A DNA stretch of 64,000 nt from positions 186,001-250,000 of the forward strand of contig NZ_CP098480.1 in NCBI RefSeq assembly GCF_023702715.1, read 5' to 3'. This DNA comes from Acinetobacter sp. C32I (GTDB lineage: Bacteria; Pseudomonadota; Gammaproteobacteria; Pseudomonadales; Moraxellaceae). Shown piece by piece: positions 37,925 to 45,802 of this stretch. Every line of letters begins with the position of its first letter. Position 1 is the first letter of the stretch. Both the position numbers and the translations under genes were made by a program. The notes below the pieces were generated by a model. It ran no database searches. It was not told where the DNA came from and saw only the letters and a list, made by a program, of their open reading frames with translations.

Positions 37925-38221
37925 ATGCCACTGTATGATTTTAGATGTGAATGTTGTGAAGGGATTTTCGAGCAGAATGTCCCAATGGCCAGTATTGCAA
38001 GGGATAATACATCTTGCCCATATTGCCAGCAATCCATGTTATTAAAACCGATGATAACAGGGCATCAAAAGATCTCAGTCAAAAATAAATGGCGACCCTC
38101 ATCGAGTGCCGAGCAATTGGCAGGGCCCTTGGTTGAAGGACCTGGAACCAGTAAAAAAAGTGCTCGGACTTCAGTGTTGCATAACTGCCGAGGTGTGAAT
38201 TGTTCTTTATGTGAGCTTTGA
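37925..38221 (+). CDS. fmdB: FmdB family zinc-ribbon protein
   Basis: The 98-residue protein begins MPLYDFRCECCEGIFEQNV and has CPYCQQ about 30 residues later, the four-cysteine zinc ribbon of the FmdB family. It ends in NCRGVNCSLCEL, a second cysteine cluster. FmdB is thought to regulate or assist formamidase; direct evidence is limited. AAAGAAGGA precedes the ATG. Confidence 0.88.
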   Translation: MPLYDFRCECCEGIFEQNVPMASIARDNTSCPYCQQSMLLKPMITGHQKISVKNKWRPSSSAEQLAGPLVEGPGTSKKSARTSVLHNCRGVNCSLCEL

Positions 38222-38318
38222 ACCTCTGCACTTTAAAAGTAAGAGATATTGCCATCCTGTCTTTTGTTGTATTGGATGGCCTCTATCTAAGCTTGATGAT
38301 ATGCCTCTAGGGATAACG

Positions 38319-39089
38319 TCATTCTTCCTGATATTCCTCAAGATCTAATTTTTTCCATGCATCGCCGATGAAATCTCTTTCAGCCACTTGACCGTAACCA
38401 AGATCAAAAATGTTATTCAGACTCGGGTCTTTTAAAATCATTTGTTCCAAGGCAACTAAGCGAATATCATCGGGTTCTTGATCTCCAGTTAAAAACTGCC
38501 AATCACCATCGGTATCGTGAACAACACGTAAGATGGGTTGATTGTACTCTAGCCATTGCCGAGTGGTAAAAATACCGAGGTTTTTAGCTTCTCTGAACTT
38601 AAAATCAGCATTTCGGTCTAAGAGTGGTTGATCATGAATAAATTCTTCCTCAAACCCATCTTCCCAAGGCAATTTATTATTACGATCTGCCCAAACCAAT
38701 TGCAAAGCGGAAAAATTGTCGTGTTGATAGTAATTTAAAGCAGCACCAAAATAATCTTCAATATTTTTAACATCTACAGGCAAAAATTGAGCACGAGTTT
38801 CTTTAAAAATTTGATCGCCATACTCTTGATTGAGAGTAATTGTTTCTCCATTTTTGATCAGATTGGCGACATCATTGATGATGGTATGCGCTAAGTCCGT
38901 TGGTAACCCAAAGCATATGATTTCAGGGTGCTGATAGCTTTCATATAAACCAATACTATAACTAAAAGAGGGTAAATAGTCTGTCGCGCTAATTCCTATA
39001 ACTTGCAGTCCGTACTTTTCAATATTGAGCTTAATTGTATTAATGAGTGCATCAGGAGTAGGGCAATTATGTGGATGATCAGTATTCAT
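38319..39089 (-). CDS. DUF4262 domain protein
   Basis: The 256-residue protein has the DUF4262 pattern in its first 150 residues: SYSIGLYESYQHPEIICFGLP, with FLPVDVKNIEDYFG and ALQLVWADRNNKLPWEDGF after it. The C-terminal part (DGDWQFLTGDQEPDDIRLVAL) also resembles small immunity-like or bystander proteins often found in defence islands, but nothing nearby supports such a role. No signal peptide. Confidence 0.8.
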   Translation of the reverse strand: MNTDHPHNCPTPDALINTIKLNIEKYGLQVIGISATDYLPSFSYSIGLYESYQHPEIICFGLPTDLAHTIINDVANLIKNGETITLNQEYGDQIFKETRAQFLPVDVKNIEDYFGAALNYYQHDNFSALQLVWADRNNKLPWEDGFEEEFIHDQPLLDRNADFKFREAKNLGIFTTRQWLEYNQPILRVVHDTDGDWQFLTGDQEPDDIRLVALEQMILKDPSLNNIFDLGYGQVAERDFIGDAWKKLDLEEYQEE

Positions 39090-39154
39090 TAGATATCTCT
39101 AAAAGTTCATTATTTTTTATTATGCATAAAGGCGTGAAGAAAATAATAACGAAG

Positions 39155-39697
39155 CTAGGCTTCGCTATTCTTATAATTATCCTTCACTTTCACATAATGA
39201 TGTGCTGAATAAGGAAGGAACTCCATTTCTTTTTCAGTCAATGCACGAACTTGCTGTACTGGACTACCGACATAGAGATAACCGCTTTTTAGAACTTTAC
39301 GTGGCGGCACCAGACTACTGGCACCAATCATCACATCATCTTCAATGATGACATCATCTAAAACAACGGTATTAATCCCGATCAAGACACGATTACCAAT
39401 GGTGCATCCATGTAAAGTTACATGATGTCCAACCGTCACATCTTCACCAATGACCAGTGGAGAACCATTCGGTTTAGATTGATTTTTGTGGCTGACATGT
39501 AACATACAGTGATCTTGTACATTACTATTTTTGCCGATCTGAATCGAATTTACATCACCACGAATCACAGCAAAAGGCCAGACCGAAACATTCTCTGCGA
39601 GCTGGACATCACCAATTACCACTGACATGTCATCAATGTAGCAGCTTGAATCAACGTCAGGTTTTTGGTCTAAATAAGGACGGATGTTCTTTGGCAT
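39155..39697 (-). CDS. Gamma-carbonic anhydrase family protein (YrdA-like)
   Basis: The 180-residue protein is a left-handed beta-helix of hexapeptide repeats (VIGDVQLAENVSVWPFAVIRGDVNSIQIGKN region). Zinc ligands are seen in HCMLHVSH and GHHVTLHGC. YrdA-type members bind zinc, but carbonic anhydrase activity is shown for only some. It is transcribed in the same direction as dacC, but a strong terminator lies between the two genes. Confidence 0.9.
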   Translation of the reverse strand: MPKNIRPYLDQKPDVDSSCYIDDMSVVIGDVQLAENVSVWPFAVIRGDVNSIQIGKNSNVQDHCMLHVSHKNQSKPNGSPLVIGEDVTVGHHVTLHGCTIGNRVLIGINTVVLDDVIIEDDVMIGASSLVPPRKVLKSGYLYVGSPVQQVRALTEKEMEFLPYSAHHYVKVKDNYKNSEA

Positions 39698-39734
39698 AAG
39701 GGCTTTCGATCGGAAAATTTAAAGGAATTATAAA

Positions 39735-39770
39735 ATAAAAAAGCATTCATGCCCAAGAGCATGAATGCTT
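39735..39770 (-). terminator. Terminator of dacC
   Basis: AAGCATTCATGC at 39741-39752 and GCATGAATGCTT at 39759-39770 form a perfect 12-bp stem. On the minus strand a T-rich run follows, directly after the dacC stop codon. Confidence 0.88.
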
Positions 39771-39789
39771 AATCGTACTCTTCTAAAAC

Positions 39790-40938
39790 TTAGAATAAGT
39801 TACTGAAGAACATTTTGACATGGTCAATCATGCGGGCAAAGAAGCCAGCTTCTTCAACCGGTTTTAATGCCACAAGTGGTTTTTCTGCAATCACTTTGCC
39901 ATCAAGACTCGCCACTAATTTACCAACCACTTGACCTTTGGCTAAAGGTGCATTCAGTTTAGGTTGAACTACAAGCTGAGTTTTGATCTTGTCTGCTTGA
40001 CCTTTAGGCATGGTCACATTGAAGTTTTCAGCTAGGCCAATTTGAACTTCGTCTTGTTTACCGAACCATACTTTTGCTTTAGCAAGAACTTGGTTGGCAG
40101 GTTGAACGTTTGCAGTTTCAAAGTTTGCAAAACCCCAAGCCAATAAGGTACGTGTCTGGCTGGCACGTTCATTCATGCTTGGTGTACCAAAGATTACCGA
40201 AATCAAACGCATTGGACCGCGTTTACTTGATGTGGTTAAGCAGAAGCCTGCTTCATTGGTATGACCTGTTTTTAATCCATCAACACTTGGATCGGTATAA
40301 AGCAGGGCATTACGGTTACCTTGCTTAATCCCGTTGAACGTAAATTCTTTTTCAGAATAGATTGGGTAGTATTTCGAGCTATCTTTAATAATATGCTGAG
40401 CAAGAATCGCCATATCTTTTGCAGTTGAGTAATGACCATCAGCAGGCATACCTGTAGAGTTGATGAAATGTGTATTCACCATACCTACACGTTTTGCTTC
40501 TTGGTTCATCATGTGGGCAAAAGTACCTTCATTGCCCGCAATGTGCTCAGCCATTGCTTTAGAAGCATCATTACCTGACTGGATAATAATACCACGTAGC
40601 ATTTCTAAAACTGTTGCCGTGCCATTTAAAGGAACGTACATACATGATTCAGAGCTACTACCACGACACCACGCTGATTCATTCATGCGTACCTGTTCGT
40701 TTTCAGTCAATTCACCCTTTAAAAGTTTCTGCTCAATGATGTAGCTTGTCATCATTTTTGTCATTGAAGCAGGTGCAAGTTTTTCATTTTCGTTTTTGGC
40801 AGCGAGAATCTGTCCTGTCTCGTAATCCATGAGTACATAGGATTTATTATTTAATTCTGGTGGAGCAGATAGGACAGTTGCTGCATATGAAAAGCTTGGC
40901 AAAAGGAGTAATGCAGCAAGAGCGCTTTTTTGAGTCAT
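39790..40938 (-). CDS. dacC: D-alanyl-D-alanine carboxypeptidase (PBP5/6 family)
   Basis: The 382-residue enzyme trims the terminal D-Ala from peptidoglycan stem peptides. After a signal peptide (to SYA|A), it has the nucleophile in ASMTKMM (SxxK), SGN in IIQSGNDASK and KTG in GLKTGHTNEAG. The C-terminal beta domain and an amphipathic tail (FFARMIDHVKMFFSNLF) that anchors it to the membrane match PBP5. The ATG at 40938 starts the signal peptide; a frame open to 40998 would begin inside the upstream terminator. Confidence 0.94.
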   Translation of the reverse strand: MTQKSALAALLLLPSFSYAATVLSAPPELNNKSYVLMDYETGQILAAKNENEKLAPASMTKMMTSYIIEQKLLKGELTENEQVRMNESAWCRGSSSESCMYVPLNGTATVLEMLRGIIIQSGNDASKAMAEHIAGNEGTFAHMMNQEAKRVGMVNTHFINSTGMPADGHYSTAKDMAILAQHIIKDSSKYYPIYSEKEFTFNGIKQGNRNALLYTDPSVDGLKTGHTNEAGFCLTTSSKRGPMRLISVIFGTPSMNERASQTRTLLAWGFANFETANVQPANQVLAKAKVWFGKQDEVQIGLAENFNVTMPKGQADKIKTQLVVQPKLNAPLAKGQVVGKLVASLDGKVIAEKPLVALKPVEEAGFFARMIDHVKMFFSNLF

Positions 40939-40996
40939 TCTAGGTGGTTCCAATATCTTGTATGAAGCAGACGAGCCTAGCATTTTAGGACAAAGC

Positions 40997-41027
40997 AAAG
41001 CCGACTTCTACGGGGGAAGTCGGCTTT
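40997..41027. terminator. Terminator between the 41066 gene and dacC
   Basis: AAAGCCGACTTC and GAAGTCGGCTTT form a 12-bp stem with a seven-base loop. The plus-strand side has the longer T-run, the minus side TTTGCTTT, so termination of the minus-strand gene upstream is plausible but not ideal. Confidence 0.65.
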
Positions 41028-41065
41028 TTCATACAGTATTGTAACCTGAAGCTTAATTGGTCGGA

Positions 41066-41470
41066 TTATTTCGAATAATAATTACGAACATCATCGCAAA
41101 TTTGACGATTGTCATTGTCAGAAGCCGCTTTTGCATCTGCACGTGCTTCTTTTAATGCTTCTTGATAGTCTTTGCCTTTGACTCGTTTATTGAGGGTCTC
41201 AACGGCATTACCATCGTTGTTTAAATAAGCTTTGACGAGATTGTCATAGGCTTTATTAAATTTTAAATCTTTGCCGATTAAGCTTGGACAAATTTCGGAA
41301 AGTACATAGATCGCTGCAAGTTCTTGTTTGGTCACAGTATCAGAAGTTGGGGTGACTTCAATCTTTTCTGCTTCAGCGGCTTTTTTATCTGCTGCAAAGG
41401 CTGTAGGAGCTAAAGCGCTCGAAGCGATGAGCAATGATAAACCTAGTGTTTTAAAAACATTTTTCTTCAT
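41066..41470 (-). CDS. Small exported protein, paralogue of the 42262-42636 product
   Basis: A 134-residue protein with a signal peptide (MKKNVFKTLGLSLLIASSAL, cut near AFA|AD). The mature part has EICPSLIGKDLKFNKAYDNLVKA and later RQICDDVRNYY; the same pattern with two cysteines recurs in the product at 42262-42636. Helix-rich, probably one disulfide. Similar proteins occur in Acinetobacter and Moraxella without known role. Confidence 0.75.
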   Translation of the reverse strand: MKKNVFKTLGLSLLIASSALAPTAFAADKKAAEAEKIEVTPTSDTVTKQELAAIYVLSEICPSLIGKDLKFNKAYDNLVKAYLNNDGNAVETLNKRVKGKDYQEALKEARADAKAASDNDNRQICDDVRNYYSK

Positions 41471-41800
41471 AAGAAATCAAACTCAAAAACAAGACTTAAA
41501 GAATTTGAATAACTTATAGCATAAAAGCATGTTAAAAAATGTATGTTTGCTGTAGGAAGCGTGGAGAAAATGTGGGGATAGATGTACAGAATATAAAACC
41601 TAATGATCTGATTGAGGTTTGCTGTGCCTTGTCTTGGCATCTAGGCTTGCCAAAGATTTGCATAAAAAGTAGGCTGTTTGAAGTGGGTTGCTCTTATCGA
41701 ATTAGGATGAGCGTGGAGGGCAGAGCTAACACTGCAGGATGCGTTCGCAAAGTAAAATGCGAGAGAAAATAAGAAGTCTGTATAGAACAGGAGTAATAAG
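41471..41800. other. Gene-free gap between the small exported protein and the VOC gene
   Basis: No convincing gene. A 77-codon frame at 41539-41772 is cysteine-rich and without family features. A hairpin TTGGCA (41634-41639) with TGCCAA (41648-41653) is present. Promoters for both divergent genes must lie here, but no consensus stands out. Confidence 0.5.
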
Positions 41801-42163
41801 ATGAAGACAAAATTCACAGGCGGTGTTGATATCGCGCTTAAACTTCCACCACATCAATTCGAAGCCACCGTTGCATTTTATCGTGATGTGATTGGCCTTA
41901 AACAAATTACAGACAAATTGCCTGATATCGGTTTTGAACTTGGACCTGTTAAATTATGGATCGCTGCGGCACCTGAGATGAGTCAAGCTGAGCTTTGGCT
42001 TGAATTATTTACCGATAATTTTCCTGAAGCTGCTGAATATTTGGAAGCCGCAGGCGTGATTCGTTGTGATGCGATTGAACCCTTAGCAGAGGGATTTCGA
42101 GGAGGGTGGATTAGCAGTCCAGCCAATATTATTCATATGGTTCGTGAACCGGATGCTTGGTAA
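41801..42163 (+). CDS. VOC family protein (glyoxalase/dioxygenase superfamily)
   Basis: The 120-residue protein has the paired beta-alpha-beta-beta-beta layout of the vicinal oxygen chelate fold: ALKLPPHQFEATVAFYRDVIG at the start and ELWLELFTDNFPEAAEYLEAAGV in the second half. Only weak metal-ligand candidates are visible (His in LPPHQF, Glu in LELF), so the reaction is unknown. AGGAG stands 8 bases before the ATG. Confidence 0.78.
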   Translation: MKTKFTGGVDIALKLPPHQFEATVAFYRDVIGLKQITDKLPDIGFELGPVKLWIAAAPEMSQAELWLELFTDNFPEAAEYLEAAGVIRCDAIEPLAEGFRGGWISSPANIIHMVREPDAW

Positions 42164-42206
42164 TGGTTATTCGAGTAACATCAATACTTTTGATTAATTA
42201 GAATAG

Positions 42207-42246
42207 TGATGTGGTTTTAACTCATTCAATTGTTAAAACCACATCA
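42207..42246. terminator. Bidirectional terminator between convergent genes
   Basis: TGATGTGGTTTTAAC at 42207-42221 and GTTAAAACCACATCA at 42232-42246 form a perfect 15-bp stem with a ten-base loop, between the VOC gene and the convergent small exported protein. Confidence 0.75.
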
Positions 42247-42261
42247 GATTTCTAAAAGTAA

Positions 42262-42636
42262 TTAACCTTCAAAGTTAAGGACTTCATCACAAACTGATTT
42301 TTGCTCTGCTTTATCCACTTCTGATGCTGCTTCACGCGCATCTTTTAGTAAGGTTTTAAACTCAGCGTCGTTCTGCAAGCTGTCTAAAGAAGCTGTTTTA
42401 TCAGAATAATTGCTGAGATATGAGCCCACCATCTTTTTGATATTCTGGTCAAATTTAGCATTCTTGCCAATCAGGTTTGGACACATTTCAATAAGCACTT
42501 GGGCATTGGCAATGTCATCTTTAATTAAAGCATCTGCTTCTTTTACTGAAACCGCTTCATCAGCAAAAACAACGGGTGCTGCTAAAAGTGTGAAACTCAC
42601 CCCGAAAATTCGAATAAAATTAGATAAATGTCTCAT
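42262..42636 (-). CDS. Small exported protein, paralogue of the 41066-41470 product
   Basis: A 124-residue protein with a signal peptide (to VVFA|DE). EMCPNLIGKNAKFDQNIKKMV and KSVCDEVLNFEG align with the other copy, keeping both cysteines and the CPxLIGK core, although overall identity is low. The two genes flank the VOC gene in the same direction; an old local duplication is likely. Function unknown. Confidence 0.75.
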   Translation of the reverse strand: MRHLSNFIRIFGVSFTLLAAPVVFADEAVSVKEADALIKDDIANAQVLIEMCPNLIGKNAKFDQNIKKMVGSYLSNYSDKTASLDSLQNDAEFKTLLKDAREAASEVDKAEQKSVCDEVLNFEG

Positions 42637-42975
42637 GGCTATATAAATTTCTAATACTATGAAGACCTAAATATATATAATTCAAGGAATAATTCAATTG
42701 AAAAAACTGTCGAGTAAGCTGAACGCTGTTGACACTTTTATGACGTTGCTGGCAAAGCATCGTCTTGCATTTATGTTCTCAATTATTGTTGGGAATTGAA
42801 ATCAATTTGCACTATGTTCACCGCTCAGCGACGGTTAGAATTGGCTCAAAGCTCATGATGAAACTTGACAAAAGTTGTGTCATTGCCTAGGTTTCACGCC
42901 AGATTTAAATTATGTTGGCCTAAACGTAAGGGATGACTGAAATATCAGTTGTCCTCTAATAGAGAATAGATTTTA
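42637..42975. other. Gene-free gap upstream of surE
   Basis: About 340 bases with no ORF, tRNA or clear repeat. It should hold promoters for surE and the divergent small exported protein; I could not identify convincing -35/-10 pairs. Confidence 0.45.
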
Positions 42976-43746
42976 GTGAATATCTTAATAGCAAATGATG
43001 ATGGTGTGTTTGCACCTGGGCTACAAGCTTTAGCGCAAGCATTAAAACCTTTGGGTCGTGTCGTGGTGGTTGCGCCAGAAAGTGAACGCAGTGGTTATTC
43101 CAGTGCTTTGACTTTAGATCGTCCTTTACGACCAATACAAATTTCTGAAGATGTTTGGGCAGTCAATGGAACGCCTGCTGACTGTGTTTATTTATCCACG
43201 AACGGGCTATTCGATTTTGAATTTGATCTGGTGGTGAGTGGCATCAATAGTGGTGCAAATCTTGGCGATGATGTGCTCTATTCAGGTACGGTGGGTGCAG
43301 CTTTTGAAGGGCGTTTAATGAAGCATCCTGCGATTGCCGTCTCATTGGCTGGTTCAAATGTACGTTCTTATGAACATCCACAGCACTATGCCGTTGCTGC
43401 ACAATGGGTACATGATTTTATTGCTAAGGGCCTTCCTGTATTGCCACCACGTCATATCTTTAATATTAACATTCCAGATATTGAACAGCTTAAGGGTGCA
43501 CAGGTAACCTATCAGGGGCGTCGTGCTCAATCTAAACCGATTAGTAGCCATGTCGATCCGCGTGGTCGTCAGGTGTACTGGATTGGTTTGGCAGGAGAGG
43601 CGATTACCGATCCACAAGCGGTATCGAGTGATATTCAGTCCGATTTCTTTGCGGTTTCGAACGGTTATGTCAGCATTACACCGATTCAGATGGATGCAAC
43701 CAACTATGCGGTGCTTGAAAATTTACATGCTCATGTAAATGGTTAG
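42976..43746 (+). CDS. surE: 5'/3'-nucleotidase SurE
   Basis: SurE is a metal-dependent phosphatase of nucleoside monophosphates and polyphosphate. The 256-residue sequence begins with the metal site [18 protein letters not shown] and has [30 protein letters not shown] and [21 protein letters not shown] (in part), as in E. coli SurE (253). The start codon is GTG. It is followed by the NlpD-like gene, as in other gammaproteobacteria, but without pcm between. Confidence 0.96.
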   Translation: MNILIANDDGVFAPGLQALAQALKPLGRVVVVAPESERSGYSSALTLDRPLRPIQISEDVWAVNGTPADCVYLSTNGLFDFEFDLVVSGINSGANLGDDVLYSGTVGAAFEGRLMKHPAIAVSLAGSNVRSYEHPQHYAVAAQWVHDFIAKGLPVLPPRHIFNINIPDIEQLKGAQVTYQGRRAQSKPISSHVDPRGRQVYWIGLAGEAITDPQAVSSDIQSDFFAVSNGYVSITPIQMDATNYAVLENLHAHVNG

Positions 43747-43865
43747 GCGTATGAATGTTATAACTTTGTGAATATAGAATGTGAGAGCTCGTTTTTTCTC
43801 ACTTTTTTGGTACTCTTAGGCGCAAATGTAATAATGAATTAAGGTTTTTTTCGATGAGGGCGAAG

Positions 43866-44690
43866 ATGCACTTAAACCATGTCTCGGTTTTTCTATCACA
43901 GAAGATGATTAAAACAATCGTTTTGTCTATGGCGGTTGCGACAGTGGCAGTTATGACAGGTTGTGCATCTAAACCGCAAGTAAATGGTGGGGCTCGCCAT
44001 GTGCAAGCACCAAACTATTACACCGTTCGTTCGGGTGATACTTTAAGTGCAATTTCAAACCGTTATGGCTTGAACTATCTAGATGTTGCTGCATTGAATG
44101 GTATTGCGCCGCCGTATCGAATTTATGTCAATCAGTCTTTGCGTCTCAAAGGCTCTGTGGCACAGCGTACAACTTCTACGCAAGCCATGACACAGACCAC
44201 ACCAATTCAACGTCAAAGCATTAACTTACCAACTCAGCAGCCTGTTGCTCCAAAAACACAGCCTGTGGTACCGAGACCTGTTGCTCCAGTTGTACCCGTG
44301 AATCCATCTACGACCTTGGCATCAAGTTTACGTTGGGTGAAGCCGTCGAATGGGCCAATTATTCAAAGCTATAATATGGCGAGTAATGTAAAAGGTACGC
44401 GTTACGGTGGTAATGAGGGTGATCCAATTTTTGCCGCAGCGAATGGTCAAGTGGTCTATGCAGCAGATGGCTTAAAAGAGTACGGCAACCTAGTTTTGGT
44501 TAAACATATTGATGGCTATATCACCGCTTATGCGCATAACAGCAAAATGCTAGTGAAGAGTGGCGATACGGTAACGGCTGGACAAAAAATTGCAGAGATG
44601 GGTTCTTCTGGTGCTTCGCGCGTCATGATGGAGTTCCAAGTCCGTTTAGATGGAAAACCTGTGAATCCTGTCACAGTTTTACCAAATTAA
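43866..44690 (+). CDS. nlpD: NlpD-like lipoprotein, LysM plus M23 domain
   Basis: The protein has a lipobox (VMTGCASK), a LysM repeat YYTVRSGDTLSAISNRYGLN, a proline-rich linker and an M23 domain (EGDPIFAAANGQVVYAADG, YAHNSKMLVKSGD, MMEFQVRLDGKPVNP). The HxH site of active peptidases reads MMEFQV instead of LHFE, and the first metal motif is also lost, so it is probably not an enzyme but an activator of the AmiC-type amidase at division, as NlpD is. ATG 43866 has GAGGG five bases upstream; ATG 43854 and ATG 43905 are alternatives. Confidence 0.9.
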   Translation: MHLNHVSVFLSQKMIKTIVLSMAVATVAVMTGCASKPQVNGGARHVQAPNYYTVRSGDTLSAISNRYGLNYLDVAALNGIAPPYRIYVNQSLRLKGSVAQRTTSTQAMTQTTPIQRQSINLPTQQPVAPKTQPVVPRPVAPVVPVNPSTTLASSLRWVKPSNGPIIQSYNMASNVKGTRYGGNEGDPIFAAANGQVVYAADGLKEYGNLVLVKHIDGYITAYAHNSKMLVKSGDTVTAGQKIAEMGSSGASRVMMEFQVRLDGKPVNPVTVLPN

Positions 44691-44827
44691 CCTTAAGATT
44701 ATTAACAATATTTCAATTATTTATTAATAATCCTCTAGTGCGTAAATAGACTTCCTTGTATACTGAAATGAGATTGCTTTCATTAGAACAATAAGCATAT
44801 TAATAAATTAAGGTAAGAGGGAAGTCT

Positions 44828-45757
44828 ATGCTAGATCAATTGCGTGCAATGGGGGTGTTCGCCTGTGTTGTGGAAAGAAGCTCGTTTAGCGGTGCGGCTA
44901 GAGAGTTGGGAATTACAACCAGCGCAGTCAGTCAACAAATCCGTTCTTTAGAACAAGAAATGGATGTCACCTTACTCCATCGCTCAACACGAAAACTCAG
45001 TCTCACCGAAGCAGGACAAGCATTCTTTTTAAGTTGCCAAGAAATGTTGGCGGCTGCTGAACGTGGCAAGATTCGAATTAATGAATTAAGAGATGATCTG
45101 GTTGGGGATTTACGTATTGCCACTACACCAGAATTGGGTGCATTGCATGTCATTCCTGCACTTTCCCATTGGATGTCAGCGCATAAAGGCTTGGCTATTC
45201 ATTTTGAAGCGGATCACCGTTATATTGATCTGATCGAAGAGCGAATTGATATTGCGATTCGTATGAGTCTCAAAGTTGATGATCATCAACTTTCTGCTGT
45301 GCCTTTGGCACGAGTAGATCAGGTATTGGTTGCTTCACCCAGTTATCTCAATCAAGCTCAGCCGATCACGCGCCCAGAAGACTTACGTCACCATGAATTA
45401 CTGCCAATCACGTTAATGCAAGGCTATCAACATTTTGCATTCCGTCATGGTACCAGTGGTGAAGTTGTCAATGTGGATATGAAATCCCGTTTAGGCACCA
45501 ATAATGTCTTTGTCGCAAAATCACTATGCCAACAAGGACATGGTGTCGCACGTATTCTGTATATGGATATTCAAAAAGAATTGGTAAACGGCTCTTTGGT
45601 TGAAGTTTTACCTGATTGGCAATTACCAGCCTATACCTTGCATGCTTTAACCTCTAAACGTGAGCAGTATCCAATGAAAGTGCATCGCTGTATTGATGCG
45701 CTGAAGCAATACTTTGCTCAACTTCCTGGTGGACGCTCCTTGCAGGGCGTAGCCTAA
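44828..45757 (+). CDS. LysR family transcriptional regulator
   Basis: A 309-residue LysR protein: FACVVERSSFSGAARELGIT, then TSAVSQQIRSLEQEMDVTLLHRSTRK form the helix-turn-helix, followed by a CrgA-type effector domain (GDLRIATTPELG). It occupies the place behind nlpD where rpoS sits in enteric bacteria. No divergent target gene is present, so its regulon cannot be inferred. A terminator follows. Confidence 0.93.
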   Translation: MLDQLRAMGVFACVVERSSFSGAARELGITTSAVSQQIRSLEQEMDVTLLHRSTRKLSLTEAGQAFFLSCQEMLAAAERGKIRINELRDDLVGDLRIATTPELGALHVIPALSHWMSAHKGLAIHFEADHRYIDLIEERIDIAIRMSLKVDDHQLSAVPLARVDQVLVASPSYLNQAQPITRPEDLRHHELLPITLMQGYQHFAFRHGTSGEVVNVDMKSRLGTNNVFVAKSLCQQGHGVARILYMDIQKELVNGSLVEVLPDWQLPAYTLHALTSKREQYPMKVHRCIDALKQYFAQLPGGRSLQGVA

Positions 45758-45760
45758 TAA

Positions 45761-45795
45761 AAAAAGCCATGCTCCGAAAGGAACATGGCTTTTTC
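45761..45795. terminator. Bidirectional terminator between lysR and the Lon-family gene
   Basis: AAAAAGCCATG at 45761-45771 and CATGGCTTTTT at 45784-45794 form the stem; inner TCC/GGA pairs close on a GAAA loop. Confidence 0.88.
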
Positions 45796-45802
45796 TTTAA
45801 CT

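Noticed and set aside
40939..40998. N-terminal extension of dacC
   Set aside because: It would begin inside a terminator and put 20 residues ahead of a good signal peptide.
41539..41772. 77-codon plus-strand frame MYVCCRKRGENVG
   Set aside because: No ribosome site, odd residue mix, no similarity that I recognise; treated as intergenic.
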